Shown: one piece after another, positions 38,401-47,056 of the stretch
Numbering within the stretch: position 1 is the first letter of the stretch
Layout of the letters: every line of letters starts with the position of its first letter
Assembly (NCBI GenBank): GCA_018340375.1
Contig: JAFFJZ010000004.1
Coordinates: forward strand, 29,610,001-29,674,000
DNA length: 64,000 nucleotides
Origin: Gonatopus flavifemur
Lineage: Eukaryota; Arthropoda; Insecta; Hymenoptera; Dryinidae
Direction: 5' to 3'
Made by a program: the position numbers and the translations under genes
The notes under the pieces: model-generated
The model's input: the letters and a program-made list of their open reading frames with translations, nothing else
What the model was told of the DNA's origin: nothing
Database searches by the model: none

Positions 38401-41400
38401 AATGTTCATAATTTCTCTCATAATTTCTTCAGAAATTCAGACAGTATTATAAGAAATTTATCCTTGTATTTCCTCATAAATGGTTCATATAATTCCAAAA
38501 TTATTTTAAATTGCAATTTTTTATTTTATTATCCTTGCTTTAAACTTCAGTATTTCAAGAAAATCGCTCAGTATGGTGACGCTATTGATGCTGAGCAAAC
38601 ATATATGTTGTAAGCAGCACATTACGTTTTATTGGAAGTTGAAATTAGTTAGTTTCAGGATTTTGTTACAACTCCATCTATGAATTTTTTTACTGGTCAA
38701 ATAAATATACGCAGTTGAAAGTTTTCTAACTCTTCATCAGCACTCTTGAGCTACTTTGATTACAATGTGAGGCAATGAAAATGAAAAATATAGTATTTTA
38801 TGATGAAATTTTATGAAAAATGTTGGTTTCTCGTGGAAATGTATTTTTCATACAAACAGATCTAAAACATTATGGTAAATTATGAGATTTTATGATTAAA
38901 ATTATGAGAAGTTATGACTTCTTATGGAAGAGATTGTTTCCATGAAAAATTAAAAAAAATTTAAGTATTGTGTAAAAATATGAAATTTTATGACAAATTT
39001 TATGAAAAATTATGATTTTCAATGAGAAGATATTTTTCATGACAATCTCAATTCCTAGAGAAATTATGAAATTTCAAGAGTTTTTATGGAATTTAATGCA
39101 AAATTATGAGATTTATGAGGAAATATGAGAAACTGTTCCACCAGTGTGAAAATTGACCCGTGTGAAGGCAGTGTATGCTGAGTAGAAGTGTGGAGTCTAA
39201 CAGTTAAACTTGCGAGGATATATTTGTGTATAAATAATGGACACATAGTAATTTCCTTTGATGAAAATACTCGATTTCCAAGAAAGGAAAAGAAAATCCC
39301 CCCACTGCTGCAGTTTTAACTCGACGGGAAATCATCGAATCGATTTGATTTTTGGTCTGACATATTAAAGATTTGTTTCTTTATACAACGATCCTTCAGT
39401 TTTTTAATTCGATAAAAAATTTAATTTTGTCATAGCAAGAATCATCAGGTTTTTAACCTCTCCTTCTTCAAAATTCCGCCATTTGGTTGAATTCCAATTT
39501 TTCCACAATCCTTGATTATTGCATGGGCAATAGCTCTCAATTAAGTGAACTGTTTTTTTGTTTTTCATTTCAATTAGGGGAAAGTAGCCTAACTCGGACT
39601 CTCTCTTCCTTTCATTGTATTAAACTCTTCAAGGTTGCCCGATCGCCGAGTATTATTATATGCGTTGGGAAGATTGTTCAATTCCTCAAAGTTTCCCTGA
39701 AGAACTTCATAAATATTCATCAGTTTTGAGTTATGGCTGAAAATCGAAAATTATGATAAACAGTCTGAATGGAAACAATGGTTCCAAATCGGATTACCCA
39801 TTTTCTTTAGTTTCGCATTTCTAATTTCGAACTTTCGAAAATATGGGGGTATGTTCCGTTTCCAATCATTCTTAATGTAAGCAATTTATGATAAAAGAAA
39901 TGAAATTTCATGACACATTTTGGTTACATTTCTCAGTATACGACAAATAGTAGAAGTTATCTTCGAAATAGTGAAAAACTAAGATTCAAAAGGAAAGGAA
40001 TGGTGAGAAAAATTATTCTAAATCCGGTGATTCGTGATATAAAACAGGAACACTGATACGAGTGGATCGTTTGACTGCACTTCCCAATCAGAAAAATCCG
40101 AATTATGCCAATGTTGACAACAGGTGCAGTACAATCTCAGTATTGGGTCTTCAACACTTGGCCAACACGTACGGGATCAGTACTGGATATATAGAAATAC
40201 AGTACTATGTCTGTACTGATAAACCAGTACTGAGAGCTTAATACCGGCCGGGTACTGATCCAGTACAGGCACTGCACTGATTGCGAATAATAGTATTAGT
40301 ACTCAATCCCCAGTACAGAAAAGCGTTATTATCTCAGACGAATGCCAGTCTTGGCCAGTACTGGTGCAGTACTGTTACTGCTGTAAATTTCTGGTTGGGT
40401 TGTGATCGGTCGATTTTCGGTAGCTGTACATTTTTGTCTTTCCGTTGCATGCCTCTTTTTCAACTTTTCGGAGGTTTTCATATCATCATCAGTCAGATTG
40501 GAGTTCGGGCCTTAAAAAATTGGCAGTTTTACGTGATGGATTTTGAGAGAATGCCTGAATCGATTCAAGTAATTTTTCAAAGGAAATTTTGATGTTCGTA
40601 GATTAATAGTATTAATGGCTGGAACATTATCGACTACTGTGCCTTCAAAATAACACATTTGCGTTTTGAAATTATGACAAATGTGAAGAAATGAGAGTCT
40701 GAGGAGAAACCACTGTTGGCGGTCCGAATTGGAACACAGCATCTCTTACAGTTTGGAATCAAACATCTCAAAACTTACAAAATCAATCACTAAAATTTAT
40801 ATATCTTCGGACAGAGTGAAGAACACTGATCTAAAAATAGTCACCGTTTTATCCGAATGGATAATAAAAAACGCAGTTTCAACGGGTTTTTTGAAGATAC
40901 GAAATTTTTCGAAGCAATACTACAAACAAATTGTTGTCTGTAACAGAGCTTGATACAAATTGATGTTTGTCAACCTATTGACAAATGATCAGTACCAAAT
41001 GATGTATCTAGGGATACATCGGGTATGCTGATTGAGTTGGAAATTTTCGAGAAACATAAAGGGGTCCGACTTAGAACACGGTTCGAGTGAGACGACTCTC
41101 CCCTCTTGTGGAGGCCGCAATCACTGCAGCAGTGGGGAAATTGTTTTTTGTTGGGAGATGTCGAATAACTCACTGAAATTGTATATCTATATACAAATAT
41201 ATTCTCAAAAGTTTGAAACATTTGATGCAACACTTTTCGTTTAAAAAGTTTCCAAGAATGACCTTACTTTTTAGGCGGTCACACTAGCGATGTTCTTCAA
41301 ACAGCAAACTTTCACAAAATAGAAGCAATACTTCGTTCCTTTCAATAAATCTCTCCCTAATTCAAAAGAAATTGTTTTAGCCTTGAGCTCCGAATGAATG

Positions 41401-41717
41401 AAGTTCGACCACAGTTATGTTTGTTAATTGACACATTTTCCGTCTTTCAATGAATTTTCTTCATTAAGGTATCATTCGAGACCTCTTCCGAACTTAATTT
41501 TAATTATTCAATACAGGTGTGGTAGAACCGCGAGATTTGGAGGTGCTAAAGATTGCAGAGTAACAAATTTCATTTCTGGCGGGGCAGAGATATCGCTGAT
41601 GATGAAAATAGAATATGCAATAAAAAAAAGGAAATCATTCCCTATTATCAGTATGTTGCCACAAGATGACGGAGGAAGAATTGAAGGGTCATCTAGTATT
41701 AACGATTTGTCCACGCT

Positions 41718-41750
<33 letters not shown>

Positions 41751-41811
41751 AGAAGAAGAAGAAGAAGAAGAAATGCAAGATCTAGAGGGGATTTACAAAA
41801 TCCCTCATTGA
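20404..41811 (+). CDS. DDX28: Probable ATP-dependent RNA helicase DDX28, mitochondrial
   Basis: DEAD-box RNA helicase; in the family it acts in mitochondrial large-ribosomal-subunit assembly. Seven exons join in frame with GT-AG ends: 20404-20457, 20969-21205, 26053-26361, 28618-28875, 29176-29289, 30665-31056, 41517-41811; 552 residues. Motifs in order: Q-motif GITKPTEVQ (127-135), motif I AMETGCGKT (151-159), Ia PSRELA (191-196), DEAD (264-267), SAT (308-310), VIVFTNE (371-377), TTNAGSRGLDT (424-434) and HRCGRTARFG split across the last intron (454-463). LPLASRGW upstream of the helicase core and KKRKSFP near the C-terminus match the DDX28 subgroup. The first 18 residues (MRIIRSLF..) are basic and could be the mitochondrial presequence; that exon is the least certain. 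Introns 2 (4.8 kb) and 6 (10.5 kb) are full of transposons. A GAA-repeat codes a poly-Glu run near the C-terminus. Confidence 0.94.
21741..21966. mobile_element. Foldback MITE with CCGAA words, in DDX28 intron 2
   Basis: Arms of about 85 bp: GGTAAACACCCGTTGAACCG through GATAATCCGAAA is mirrored from TTTCGGATTATTGTCATTCG to GGTGTTTACC. The arms are built from repeated CCGTT-G-CCGAAA phrases; the loop is about 55 bp. No ORF. Confidence 0.82.
22853..22882. repeat. (AT)n/(AC)n microsatellite
   Basis: A run of AT dinucleotides bounded by short AC runs on both sides, inside DDX28 intron 2. Confidence 0.9.
23308..23642. mobile_element. hAT-type MITE with TCGAGTA words, 8-bp duplication TAGAATAA
   Basis: Begins CTAGGGGTGTGCGA and ends TCACACACACCT, flanked by a perfect 8-bp direct repeat TAGAATAA (23300-23307 and 23643-23650). 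Both subterminal regions are full of TCGAGTA/TACTCGA. The terminal type recurs at 29316 and 49799 with a different internal word each time. Confidence 0.88.
23891..25370 (+). pseudogene. Decayed hAT transposase in DDX28 intron 2
   Basis: ORFs at 23891-24262 and 24310-24543, then broken reading to about 25370. Phrases such as VPSRWSASQQSCERI and FFQKEEPIIHLLH resemble hAT-derived proteins. Further on, LSHGN followed by a broken ERHFSNSENF recalls the hAT C-terminal dimerisation region, and a lysine-rich tail ends near KSSHITSFVSKK. Several stops and frame shifts make it non-functional. Its transposon ends could not be located. Confidence 0.65.
25515..25662. mobile_element. Short MITE with imperfect inverted ends
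   Basis: GGGCTGAGATTCATGCTAGCG near 25520 is mirrored, with mismatches, by the sequence ending at about 25657 (GTCGCTGGCATGAGTCTCCG). Roughly 38-bp arms and a 70-bp loop; GC-rich relative to its surroundings. Confidence 0.65.
26936..27031. mobile_element. Short palindromic MITE, CACAGCACCACAGTCCCA ends
   Basis: CACAGCACCACAGTCCCA is mirrored by TGGGACTATGGTGCTGTG about 95 bp later; GAATTC words fill the middle. Similar CCCACACAGCAC starts occur near 57370 and 62974. Lies in DDX28 intron 3. Confidence 0.7.
27220..27615. mobile_element. TTAA-flanked foldback element, ~185-bp arms
   Basis: The element sits between TTAA at 27216-27219 and TTAA at 27616-27619. Its left arm (GGGTATACCAGCGATCCCCG through the GTCGGCAAGAATACTCTGAA stretch) is matched almost base for base by the inverted right arm. 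The loop (about 27395-27425) is AT-rich. TTAA flanks suggest the piggyBac target type, but the end bases are GGG rather than the usual CCC, so the class is open. In DDX28 intron 3. Confidence 0.8.
29316..30050. mobile_element. hAT-type MITE with GGGTCGG/CGGGTACCCG words, 8-bp duplication ATTACTAT
   Basis: Begins TAGGGGTGTGCGGGTA and ends TACCCGCACACCCCTA, a perfect 16-bp inverted pair, flanked by ATTACTAT on both sides (29308-29315 and 30051-30058). Subterminal regions are tandem GGGTC units and GGGTACCCG palindromes on both sides of an AT-rich core. 735 bp, no transposase. In DDX28 intron 5, just after exon 5. Confidence 0.95.
31278..32655. mobile_element. Long inverted-repeat element, ~125-bp ends, in DDX28 intron 6
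   Basis: The left end (ATTCCATGCCAAATTTACCT, then CGAATCACTTGACC and the ACCTCTCCGATCTTTTTC run) is matched inverted by the right end (ATTCGATAGGTAAATTTGGC and the sequence before it). The end motif resembles the GGGTCATTCCA end of the 61182-62351 element. The interior has many CCAAGCTTGG/GGCCCAA-type words in both directions. No transposase seen. Confidence 0.75.
32756..33395. repeat. 50-bp inverted repeats around a nested MITE
   Basis: 32756-32805 (with CTGAACCGAGTACGCTAC) is mirrored at 33345-33395. The palindromic element 32816-33086 lies inside, so a CAC-type MITE seems to have inserted next to the left arm of an older foldback. Confidence 0.7.
32816..33086. mobile_element. CAC-type MITE, long palindrome, TG flanks
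   Basis: Begins CACGGAGAAAATCC and ends GGATTTTCTCCGTG; nearly the whole 271 bp is one palindrome with arms of about 125 bp. Flanked by TG on both sides instead of the TA of most relatives. Body words: ACTGTAG and CGTGTTA in both orientations. Confidence 0.82.
33732..34620. mobile_element. Foldback element, ~190-bp imperfect arms, DDX28 intron 6
   Basis: The left part from 33734 (CCAGCCAGTCAGGGCAA, AATCAATCAGCCAGGCAAGAC, CACAATTGTGAAATTAC) corresponds to the inverted right part ending about 34617. The arms differ at many positions, so it is older than the palindromes at 1592 or 61182. AT-rich core, no ORF of note. Confidence 0.75.
35106..35607. mobile_element. Foldback element, ~220-bp arms, DDX28 intron 6
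   Basis: The sequence from about 35106 through GTCCTCAGTGTTTTC and CAAATTTGAAGATACAAT to 35334 is mirrored in 35380-35607. ORFs of up to 127 codons on both strands here are mirror-image by-products of the repeat. Confidence 0.78.
36072..36355. mobile_element. Foldback MITE, DDX28 intron 6
   Basis: GCTATCGCATGAACTAGGAT near 36161 is mirrored at about 36262-36281, and GCATGATTTTGGG near 36090 by CCCAAAATCATGACGG near 36333. Total span about 285 bp. Confidence 0.72.
36955..37083. repeat. Hairpin repeat, AGTTGGATATGG arms
   Basis: TAGTTGGATATGG-GAACGA..GTTGAGTCA is mirrored by TGACTCAACTAAG..CGTTC-CCATATCCAACT about 125 bp later. Probably a small MITE in DDX28 intron 6. Confidence 0.65.
37480..37720. 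repeat. Old interspersed repeat, relative at about 6340-6620
   Basis: Shares with 6340-6620 the ordered phrases ATTCATAAT, TTTTCAGGAAT/TTTTAGGAATC and AAAATTTTGCCCATT. Divergence is high and the ends are unclear. Confidence 0.5.
38190..39146. mobile_element. Inverted-repeat element built of CTCATAATTT words, DDX28 intron 6
   Basis: The left end CCCTGGCGGAAGAAAATTC is matched inverted by the right end (..AACTGTTCCACCAGTG). The left half is dense in CTCATAATTT and the right half in AAATTATGAG. A core without the word (about 38520-38750) separates them. No clear target duplication and no transposase. Confidence 0.75.
40083..40399. mobile_element. MITE built of CAGTACTG words, DDX28 intron 6
   Basis: Begins CCCAATCAGAAAAAT and ends AAATTTCTGGTTGGG. 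The body has at least a dozen CAGTACTG/GTACTG words. Flanked by TT on both sides, which is weak evidence for a duplication. Related words (CCAGTACTGG) recur in the 57.7-61.2 kb repeats. Confidence 0.68.
41719..41775 (+). repeat. GAA trinucleotide repeat coding poly-Glu in DDX28
   Basis: A run of GAA/GAG codons near the 3' end of the last DDX28 exon, coding about 18 consecutive glutamates (with DLSTL before and MQDLEG after). Likely polymorphic in length. Confidence 0.9.
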
Positions 41812-41835
41812 ATTGTGATTATTTCCAAATTTGAT

Positions 41836-41841
41836 AATAAA
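41836..41841 (+). terminator. Poly(A) signal of DDX28
   Basis: A canonical AATAAA 25 bases after the DDX28 stop codon, in AT-rich sequence. The very short 3' UTR this implies is inferred. Confidence 0.6.
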
Positions 41842-42443
41842 ATTCTCCAAATTTCTATCATCATTTATTTGAATTTCCAATCTTCTCGAAAAGTCAAATC
41901 TGAATGAAAACTGACAAAAAATGGCACTTTGACATCCCAAACTACCATATAACCATTTTCGCGAAAAAGAGCAATTTTCAATTCTTGCCCTTTTTCATCC
42001 ACCTTCTCAATTATCACAGTTCTGCAGGGTCACAGTACCAAACATTGAACTGTGTGCACACTGAGAAGCGGGTAATCGGCAACTGTATTGAAAAAAATAG
42101 GAGATCACTGGGAGGAAGCTCTGTTACCAACTCAAGGTTTTTATTTCTTTCTGAATGGTAATTTTCATGAATAAGAATATGCGATTGATTAATTCTCATG
42201 GATTTTGGAGGTTTGTTGGCAACAGTGCGAGGAAGTAGCAAATATCAAAACATGTGTAAGTAACGGGGAGAGTAAAACGGAAATTAGCATACATGAAACT
42301 ATACTAACGTATGTAAGGATTCTTCTTAAATATATCTTCTTGTAATTTACAATAAACAGATTTAATTAATACAAGTTCCTTCAACCTACGATAATTCTAT
42401 AATCAGCTAGAATCTATGTTTGCTACTTACTCAATCCAAATCA
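41842..42443. other. Intergenic, no feature seen
   Basis: AT-rich sequence between DDX28 and the ORF at 42444. ORFs of 75-85 codons overlap antisense and show no domain. Confidence 0.45.
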
Positions 42444-42710
42444 ATGAAAACCATTGAGAATCAACAACTTAGTAATAAATTAGAATTAGTAAGATGTCGA
42501 ACGAGCCAGCTGAGAATATTACGATATCATTTTGAAAAACAAAAAATGCGCAAAAAAATTTGTTCTCTAAAATGTATAACTTTATATCAGCGGGGATGGA
42601 GCAATGTGATAGTCTTAAAATATTCAAGCGTAAAGAAAGAAATTATGGGTCGCATTATTTCACAGTTACTGGCAGCACGTATGCCCATGTCATTGACTAT
42701 TATTAATTAA
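42444..42710 (+). CDS. Unrecognised 88-residue basic ORF
   Basis: ATG to TAA, 88 codons, starting MKTIENQQLSNKLELV. The first 45 residues look helical and possibly coiled-coil, rich in Lys, Arg and Gln. The reading frame extends upstream to 42420 without a stop. It lies between the 3' ends of DDX28 and COQ10, where the AT-rich background usually breaks frames sooner. I recognise no family. It could be a small lineage-specific gene, a last exon, or chance. Confidence 0.3.
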   Translation: MKTIENQQLSNKLELVRCRTSQLRILRYHFEKQKMRKKICSLKCITLYQRGWSNVIVLKYSSVKKEIMGRIISQLLAARMPMSLTIIN

Positions 42711-43096
42711 TCCCCTCCAATCTCATTGAGTAATAATTAACCAATTATTTATCAACTTTGGTTAGCTAAACAGGGGCGGTAGATTAACCAATGGGAATTC
42801 ATTCTCCAAGCCCCAGGGGCTGTGAACGTCAGCAATCAGAAGTATCCACTGTATTGATGAGATTTTTCTAATTTAATCTACTACGTAACTGGTTGCTTCC
42901 GATGTACACGCAAATTTAAATACTTGTGTCCTTTCTCTTCTTATTGAGTTTGTAAAATTTGCAAAGATGTCGGAAGCATACACTGTTAACAGTTAAATAT
43001 ACAAACCATAAATGTATTAATATTCAATGTACAAACACATACACACACTTGACAACGAACCATATAACTTTCCGACAATATTACAATATACGTGTG
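42711..43096. other. Intergenic / COQ10 3' flank
   Basis: Non-coding DNA containing the expected COQ10 3' UTR (minus strand). No clear poly(A) signal identified. Confidence 0.4.
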
Positions 43097-43543
43097 TCAC
43101 CTCTCTAACCGAACGCTTTTTATGCAAGGTTTTCCGTATCTCCGTTTTGCTTCTTGAAGAAAAGCATTTTCCATCTGTCTCACGATTTCATTGAAAAACA
43201 AATTGGATAAATGCGAATGAATTATCGATTTGAATTCAAAGGATAGGAAGAAGTCAATTAAACATGTTTGATCATTATTACTTAGTCCGGGGCTAAAAAC
43301 CCATAAAGTATTCAGGTGATTGAACAGTTTCCCATCGGTACATTCTGCTCTCACTAAACGTGGTCGTATCATTGTTACTTTAGAAGTATAACTCTCATTG
43401 ATGGGAGGAAATCCAATCACTAAATTTGCTTTGAGGAATTCCTTATTCCGGTGGACAATGTCGGATTTTTTGCAGAAGGGAACAAATTGTTTGTAATTCT
43501 CCACATCGGATACGACGTCATATATTTGATCCATTGAAAATCT
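43097..43543 (-). CDS. COQ10: Coenzyme Q-binding protein COQ10, last coding exon (5' end missing)
   Basis: START/polyketide-cyclase-like lipid-binding protein of the mitochondrial inner membrane that binds ubiquinone and supports its use in respiration. The exon opens after a TTGTTACAG acceptor at 43544 and reads FSMDQIYDVVSDVENYKQF, FVPFCKKSDI, LVIGFPPINESYTSKVT, RAECTDGKLFNHLNTLW, FSPGLSNN, IDFFLSFEFKSIIHSHLSNL and NEIVRQMENAFLQEAKRRYG to a stop at 43097; about 148 residues. All these blocks align with the family along the START domain to the C-terminus. The mitochondrial targeting sequence and the start of the domain must lie on one or more exons at higher coordinates; I could not find them in the window. 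Phase at the acceptor calls for two bases from the upstream exon. Confidence 0.94.
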   Translation of the reverse strand, partial: RFSMDQIYDVVSDVENYKQFVPFCKKSDIVHRNKEFLKANLVIGFPPINESYTSKVTMIRPRLVRAECTDGKLFNHLNTLWVFSPGLSNNDQTCLIDFFLSFEFKSIIHSHLSNLFFNEIVRQMENAFLQEAKRRYGKPCIKSVRLER

Positions 43544-43744
43544 GTAACAAAAATGGAGAAAAAAGAATGTATTGTCTCAGAAAAGAAGAATGACTTCAGA
43601 ATATCTTTCCACTCGATTCGAAATTTGATAATCATTAAACGCACTGAAACATCAAGAGAAGCAGATAAAATTTTGCACCAACTTGTTTCATAAATTACTC
43701 GTTAAACTTCACTTTGAAATCAATAATAATTGAATACATATCTG

Positions 43745-43965
43745 AGATTAAAATTACATTAAAGAGCATGAAATTACGAAGAATTTTCGACAGTTGAAGG
43801 TTATTAGTTCAAGAATCCTCTTATACTCATCAGAAGAACAGTAAAAGACTGAAACTTATATTCAGAGTCCAATCCTAGCCGTGGATTTCATTATTATTCA
43901 CTAAACATTTCATTTCAGTTGAACACATAATTTATGAAAAAAGTTGGCAAAAAATTTAACTTGCT
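43745..43965. repeat. Old interspersed repeat, relative at 63655-63870
   Basis: Shares an ordered series with 63655-63870: TTGAAGG-TATTA, TCAAGAATC-TCTTATA, GTCCAATCCTAGC/GTCTAATCCTGC-GTGGATT, and AATTTATGAAAAA. About 70-75% identical by eye. Non-coding; lies upstream of the COQ10 exon, presumably in its intron. Confidence 0.6.
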
Positions 43966-44049
43966 TCTTTTGGCGCTCGAGTGTCCTTAATTCTGTTCGA
44001 TGGTATTCAAGGGCGAATCAAGAGGGGGTGGGGTCACTGGGGTTATGAC

Positions 44050-44244
44050 CAGGGTTGGAATGTAATATACTTCCAAGTATTTTACATAGTTTACGACACG
44101 TAAGAAACCGAGTATCTTACGCATAAAATCAATCCCTTGCCTTTGGAGGGGACAGGAGGGTCCAAGTATCTTACATCTATTATGTGTCAGAAACCAAGTA
44201 TGATACGTAAGAAATTGAAAAATCACGTAATAAACCCAACCCTG
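44050..44244. mobile_element. hAT-type MITE, CAGGGTTGG ends, 8-bp duplication GTTATGAC
   Basis: 195 bp, begins CAGGGTTGG and ends CCCAACCCTG with perfect flanking GTTATGAC (44042-44049 and 44245-44252). Sister of 7543-7736; the two differ by scattered substitutions and small indels. Confidence 0.94.
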
Positions 44245-44621
44245 GTTATGACCACTCGGAAAATTCAAGAAAAAGTCAATTCTTGCAATTGAATTTGAGA
44301 CCTAAACAACACCAGAAGTTTTCAAAATGTTTTGAAAACGTGTCCATAATCCCACAGATTGTGGTTCTCAGAACCCTTTTTTCCAAACGTCTTGGAATGT
44401 CTATTCATTATGCTGGGGAACACGTTTTGGGGACATTATTCCATATGCTATGTTACGTTTTCAGAACGTTTTCGAAATATTATATGAAAACTAAGTATTT
44501 TATTTCTAATCTACACAAATGTTCATTTATAGTTTAACTAGGGACAAAAGTATTGAACAACAATAAGAATATGTTCCGTATTGAATATTTGAAAGGATTT
44601 CATTTCAGAAGTTCAAAACTA

Positions 44622-44856
44622 CACTGAGAGAAGTGGAATGCAATGATTACCATGTACAAATAGTAATTAGAGGACAGCTTCGCGATTTTGGTTTCGGATA
44701 CTATGGACAATCGTAGCAATGTTCATGCACATGAGAATGGTTACCATGTACATGAAGATGGATACGAAATAAGGTATTCGCCATCATCAACTTAGAAATT
44801 CTGTCATTCAACTACCATTTTCGCATGGTAATAGTTACAGTTCACTTTTCTCAGTG
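44622..44856. mobile_element. CAC-type MITE with TACCATG words, TA flanks
   Basis: Begins CACTGAGAGAAGTG and ends CACTTTTCTCAGTG, flanked by TA on both sides. The body carries TACCATG/CATGGTA and ATGTACA words in both orientations. Confidence 0.82.
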
Positions 44857-45344
44857 TATTGGCGAAATATAAATGAGCAAGAATTAAGTCAATCTCCAGG
44901 CAGTGAAGTTCAAGGAGAATTCGCAATAACTTCCTCAATAAAAATATTTCTCTTCAAAATTCTTCGAAACTCTTCAGATTTTTCTACATAACTGTCAGAT
45001 TTCGGACGCTTTGAGAAATTTGCAGAATTTTTACCCATAAATACTACTCTACAAATTCCTGCTATACTCTGCAAAATTGTATATAATTCTTCCAATCTTC
45101 GTAATATTTTATGAATTTCTCCACAAAATTCGTACAAAACTCGCCAAATCTCCATATTACATTAAATACTTCTCTGCATATTTCTGCATTACTCTACAAA
45201 TCTCTGTTTTATCTATTCACTTTTGCTTGAGAAAAAAAATGTTTATTCAGAGTTCATCTCTACGAATCTCCTTCTAGTTCGACTTGAATGACATTACGGA
45301 AGAGACACCACATTGAAAGTCAATTTTCAGGAACTTTCCTCAGT

Positions 45345-45412
45345 GAGGATTGAACCCGGGTCCTGCGAGTGAGAAGCAAAGCCTCTATCACATCAGCGGA
45401 TCTCCGAGATGA
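45345..45412 (-). repeat. tRNA-derived SINE-like segment, copy 2 of 3
   Basis: Near-identical to 4623-4694, at the same place within the larger repeat. B-box GGGTTCAATCC on the minus strand is intact. Confidence 0.7.
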
Positions 45413-45454
45413 CTACAGTAACCTTAAAGTACCACTTATGGGAATCATCGCAAT

Positions 45455-45910
45455 GGAAAATTTTGAAAAATTCGTTTTCGTGAAGTATAGACCAATCAAT
45501 CCAGAATCTTCTGAAACGAAAAATGAATAGGTTGTGGGAAAGGGGATTTTTTTCACCTCAACTTGTAAATTTTTCCAAGTACTGAGTCAAAACGATAGAA
45601 AATTTTGAAAGTTCGTCCTTGTAAGATATAGGCCAATCGATTCAGAATCTTATGAAACGAAAAATGAGCAGATCGTGGGAGAAAGGTTTTTTCCGACCCT
45701 AACTTGTAAATTTTTCCAAGTGCTGGGTCAAATCGATAGAAAATTTTCAAAATTCGTTCTCGTCAGATATAGACTAATCGATTCAGAATCCTCCGAAAGA
45801 AAAAATGAGTGGGTCGTGGGAGAGAGGTTTTTTCGAGGCCTACTAGTGAATTTTACTTAAGTTGTTTTGAGTCGATTGAAAAATTTGAAAAAATTCACTT
45901 TATCTCCGCA
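45455..45910. repeat. Tandem array, ~140-bp unit, about 3.3 units
   Basis: Units begin near 45455, 45598, 45738 and 45880 with GAAAATTTTGAAAAATTCG variants. One unit more than the matching array in copy 1. Confidence 0.78.
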
Positions 45911-46345
45911 AATGCGATTTGAGAAAAATGTATGAATTTGTATAGAAAACTCAACTCTCCGCCACAAGCCGTAATATTCTTGGAATAGGCAAATAAAGAG
46001 AAAATTCAAATTTTTTTCTGCAAATGTAGTTTGCAGAGAAATGTATGAATTCGTGGAGAAAATTCCTTTCCTCATCAAATGTTTCCACCATTTATCAAGT
46101 AGAAAAATGTTGAGAAAATTCAACATTTCTCAACAAAACAACTTTGACCAATAAGTTGGAAATGTACAGAGAAACCTTTACTGGTAATAGAAATTTTCAG
46201 AAATATGCAGAATTTCACAAAGTTTTGGAAGATGAATCTGTTGAAAAAATTCTTTCTTTCTCTAAGAATTGCGATAATGAAGTTTTGCAGAGAAATTGTT
46301 GAAGTTTTGAAGAGAAATATCTTTATTGCGGAAGTTATAACGTCA

Positions 46346-47032
46346 TTTAGAAGCGAAAATATACCCATCGATCGATGAAAACAAGCGATGCATGTGTGCT
46401 GCGAAAGTAATTTTTGCACGAATTCGAAATGAATTTTTCTTTAGAGATTATTTAATTGAAAATAGGGATAGTTTTAGTACTCTCTGAAATTTTTTCAAGA
46501 CATATGTACGCATAGCGTGACTTTGGTGTAAGTTTACAGTTGCTGTTATAATCGACCCCAGTGCGGCAGCTATGTTACACTGGCGAAGTGTGGCAGCTAA
46601 GGGTTATGATTCGAAATAAAAATTCAATGAAAAGTGATGATAATAATAAAAGGAAGAGAAAAGTATATACAAGAGAGTGAACAGACAGTCTCAAATAAAG
46701 TTTATTTATTTCCTCCTGCATTTATGCGCGTTTTCATTGTCGCTTCGCATAGATGCAGGGGTTGTTCTTATTTATAGGCTGAATTTTCCTGACTTCCCTC
46801 AAAAATGTTCCCGAATTACAATTCTTCGTACTTCTATTACAATATTTCGATTTATTATTTTCTTTCGAGAACACGATGGAAAAGAGTCGATTGTAGTTAT
46901 AGTTTTTACATTTGTACTGGACGTGGCATTTGCTGAGGTTGAATATTTGGCGAGTTTTTAACCTTGAGAGTCGTCTTTCAATCTTTTGATGGCTTATAGT
47001 TTACTTAAGAGAAACGTGATCAATATATGGAT
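46346..47032. other. No gene recognised
   Basis: Contains a 94-codon plus-strand ORF (46677-46961) with a hydrophobic N-terminal half and no motif I recognise. Otherwise AT-rich with no defined element. Confidence 0.4.
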
Positions 47033-47056
47033 CTTATATATATATATATATATATA
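47033..47056. repeat. (TA)n microsatellite
   Basis: A pure TA dinucleotide run of about 22-24 bases. Confidence 0.92.

Larger units (their letters stand above)
44924..46345. repeat. Complex inverted-end repeat, copy 2 (near-complete)
   Basis: The left end AATAACTTCCTCAATAAAAA and the following ATTTCTCTTCAAAA are mirrored at the right end near 46300-46345, so this is probably a complete non-autonomous element of about 1.4 kb. The first 1 kb matches 4213-5080, including the tRNA-like segment and tandem array. The last 400 bases contain repeated TTTGCAGAGAAATGTATGAA-like phrases. No transposase ORF. Confidence 0.8.
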
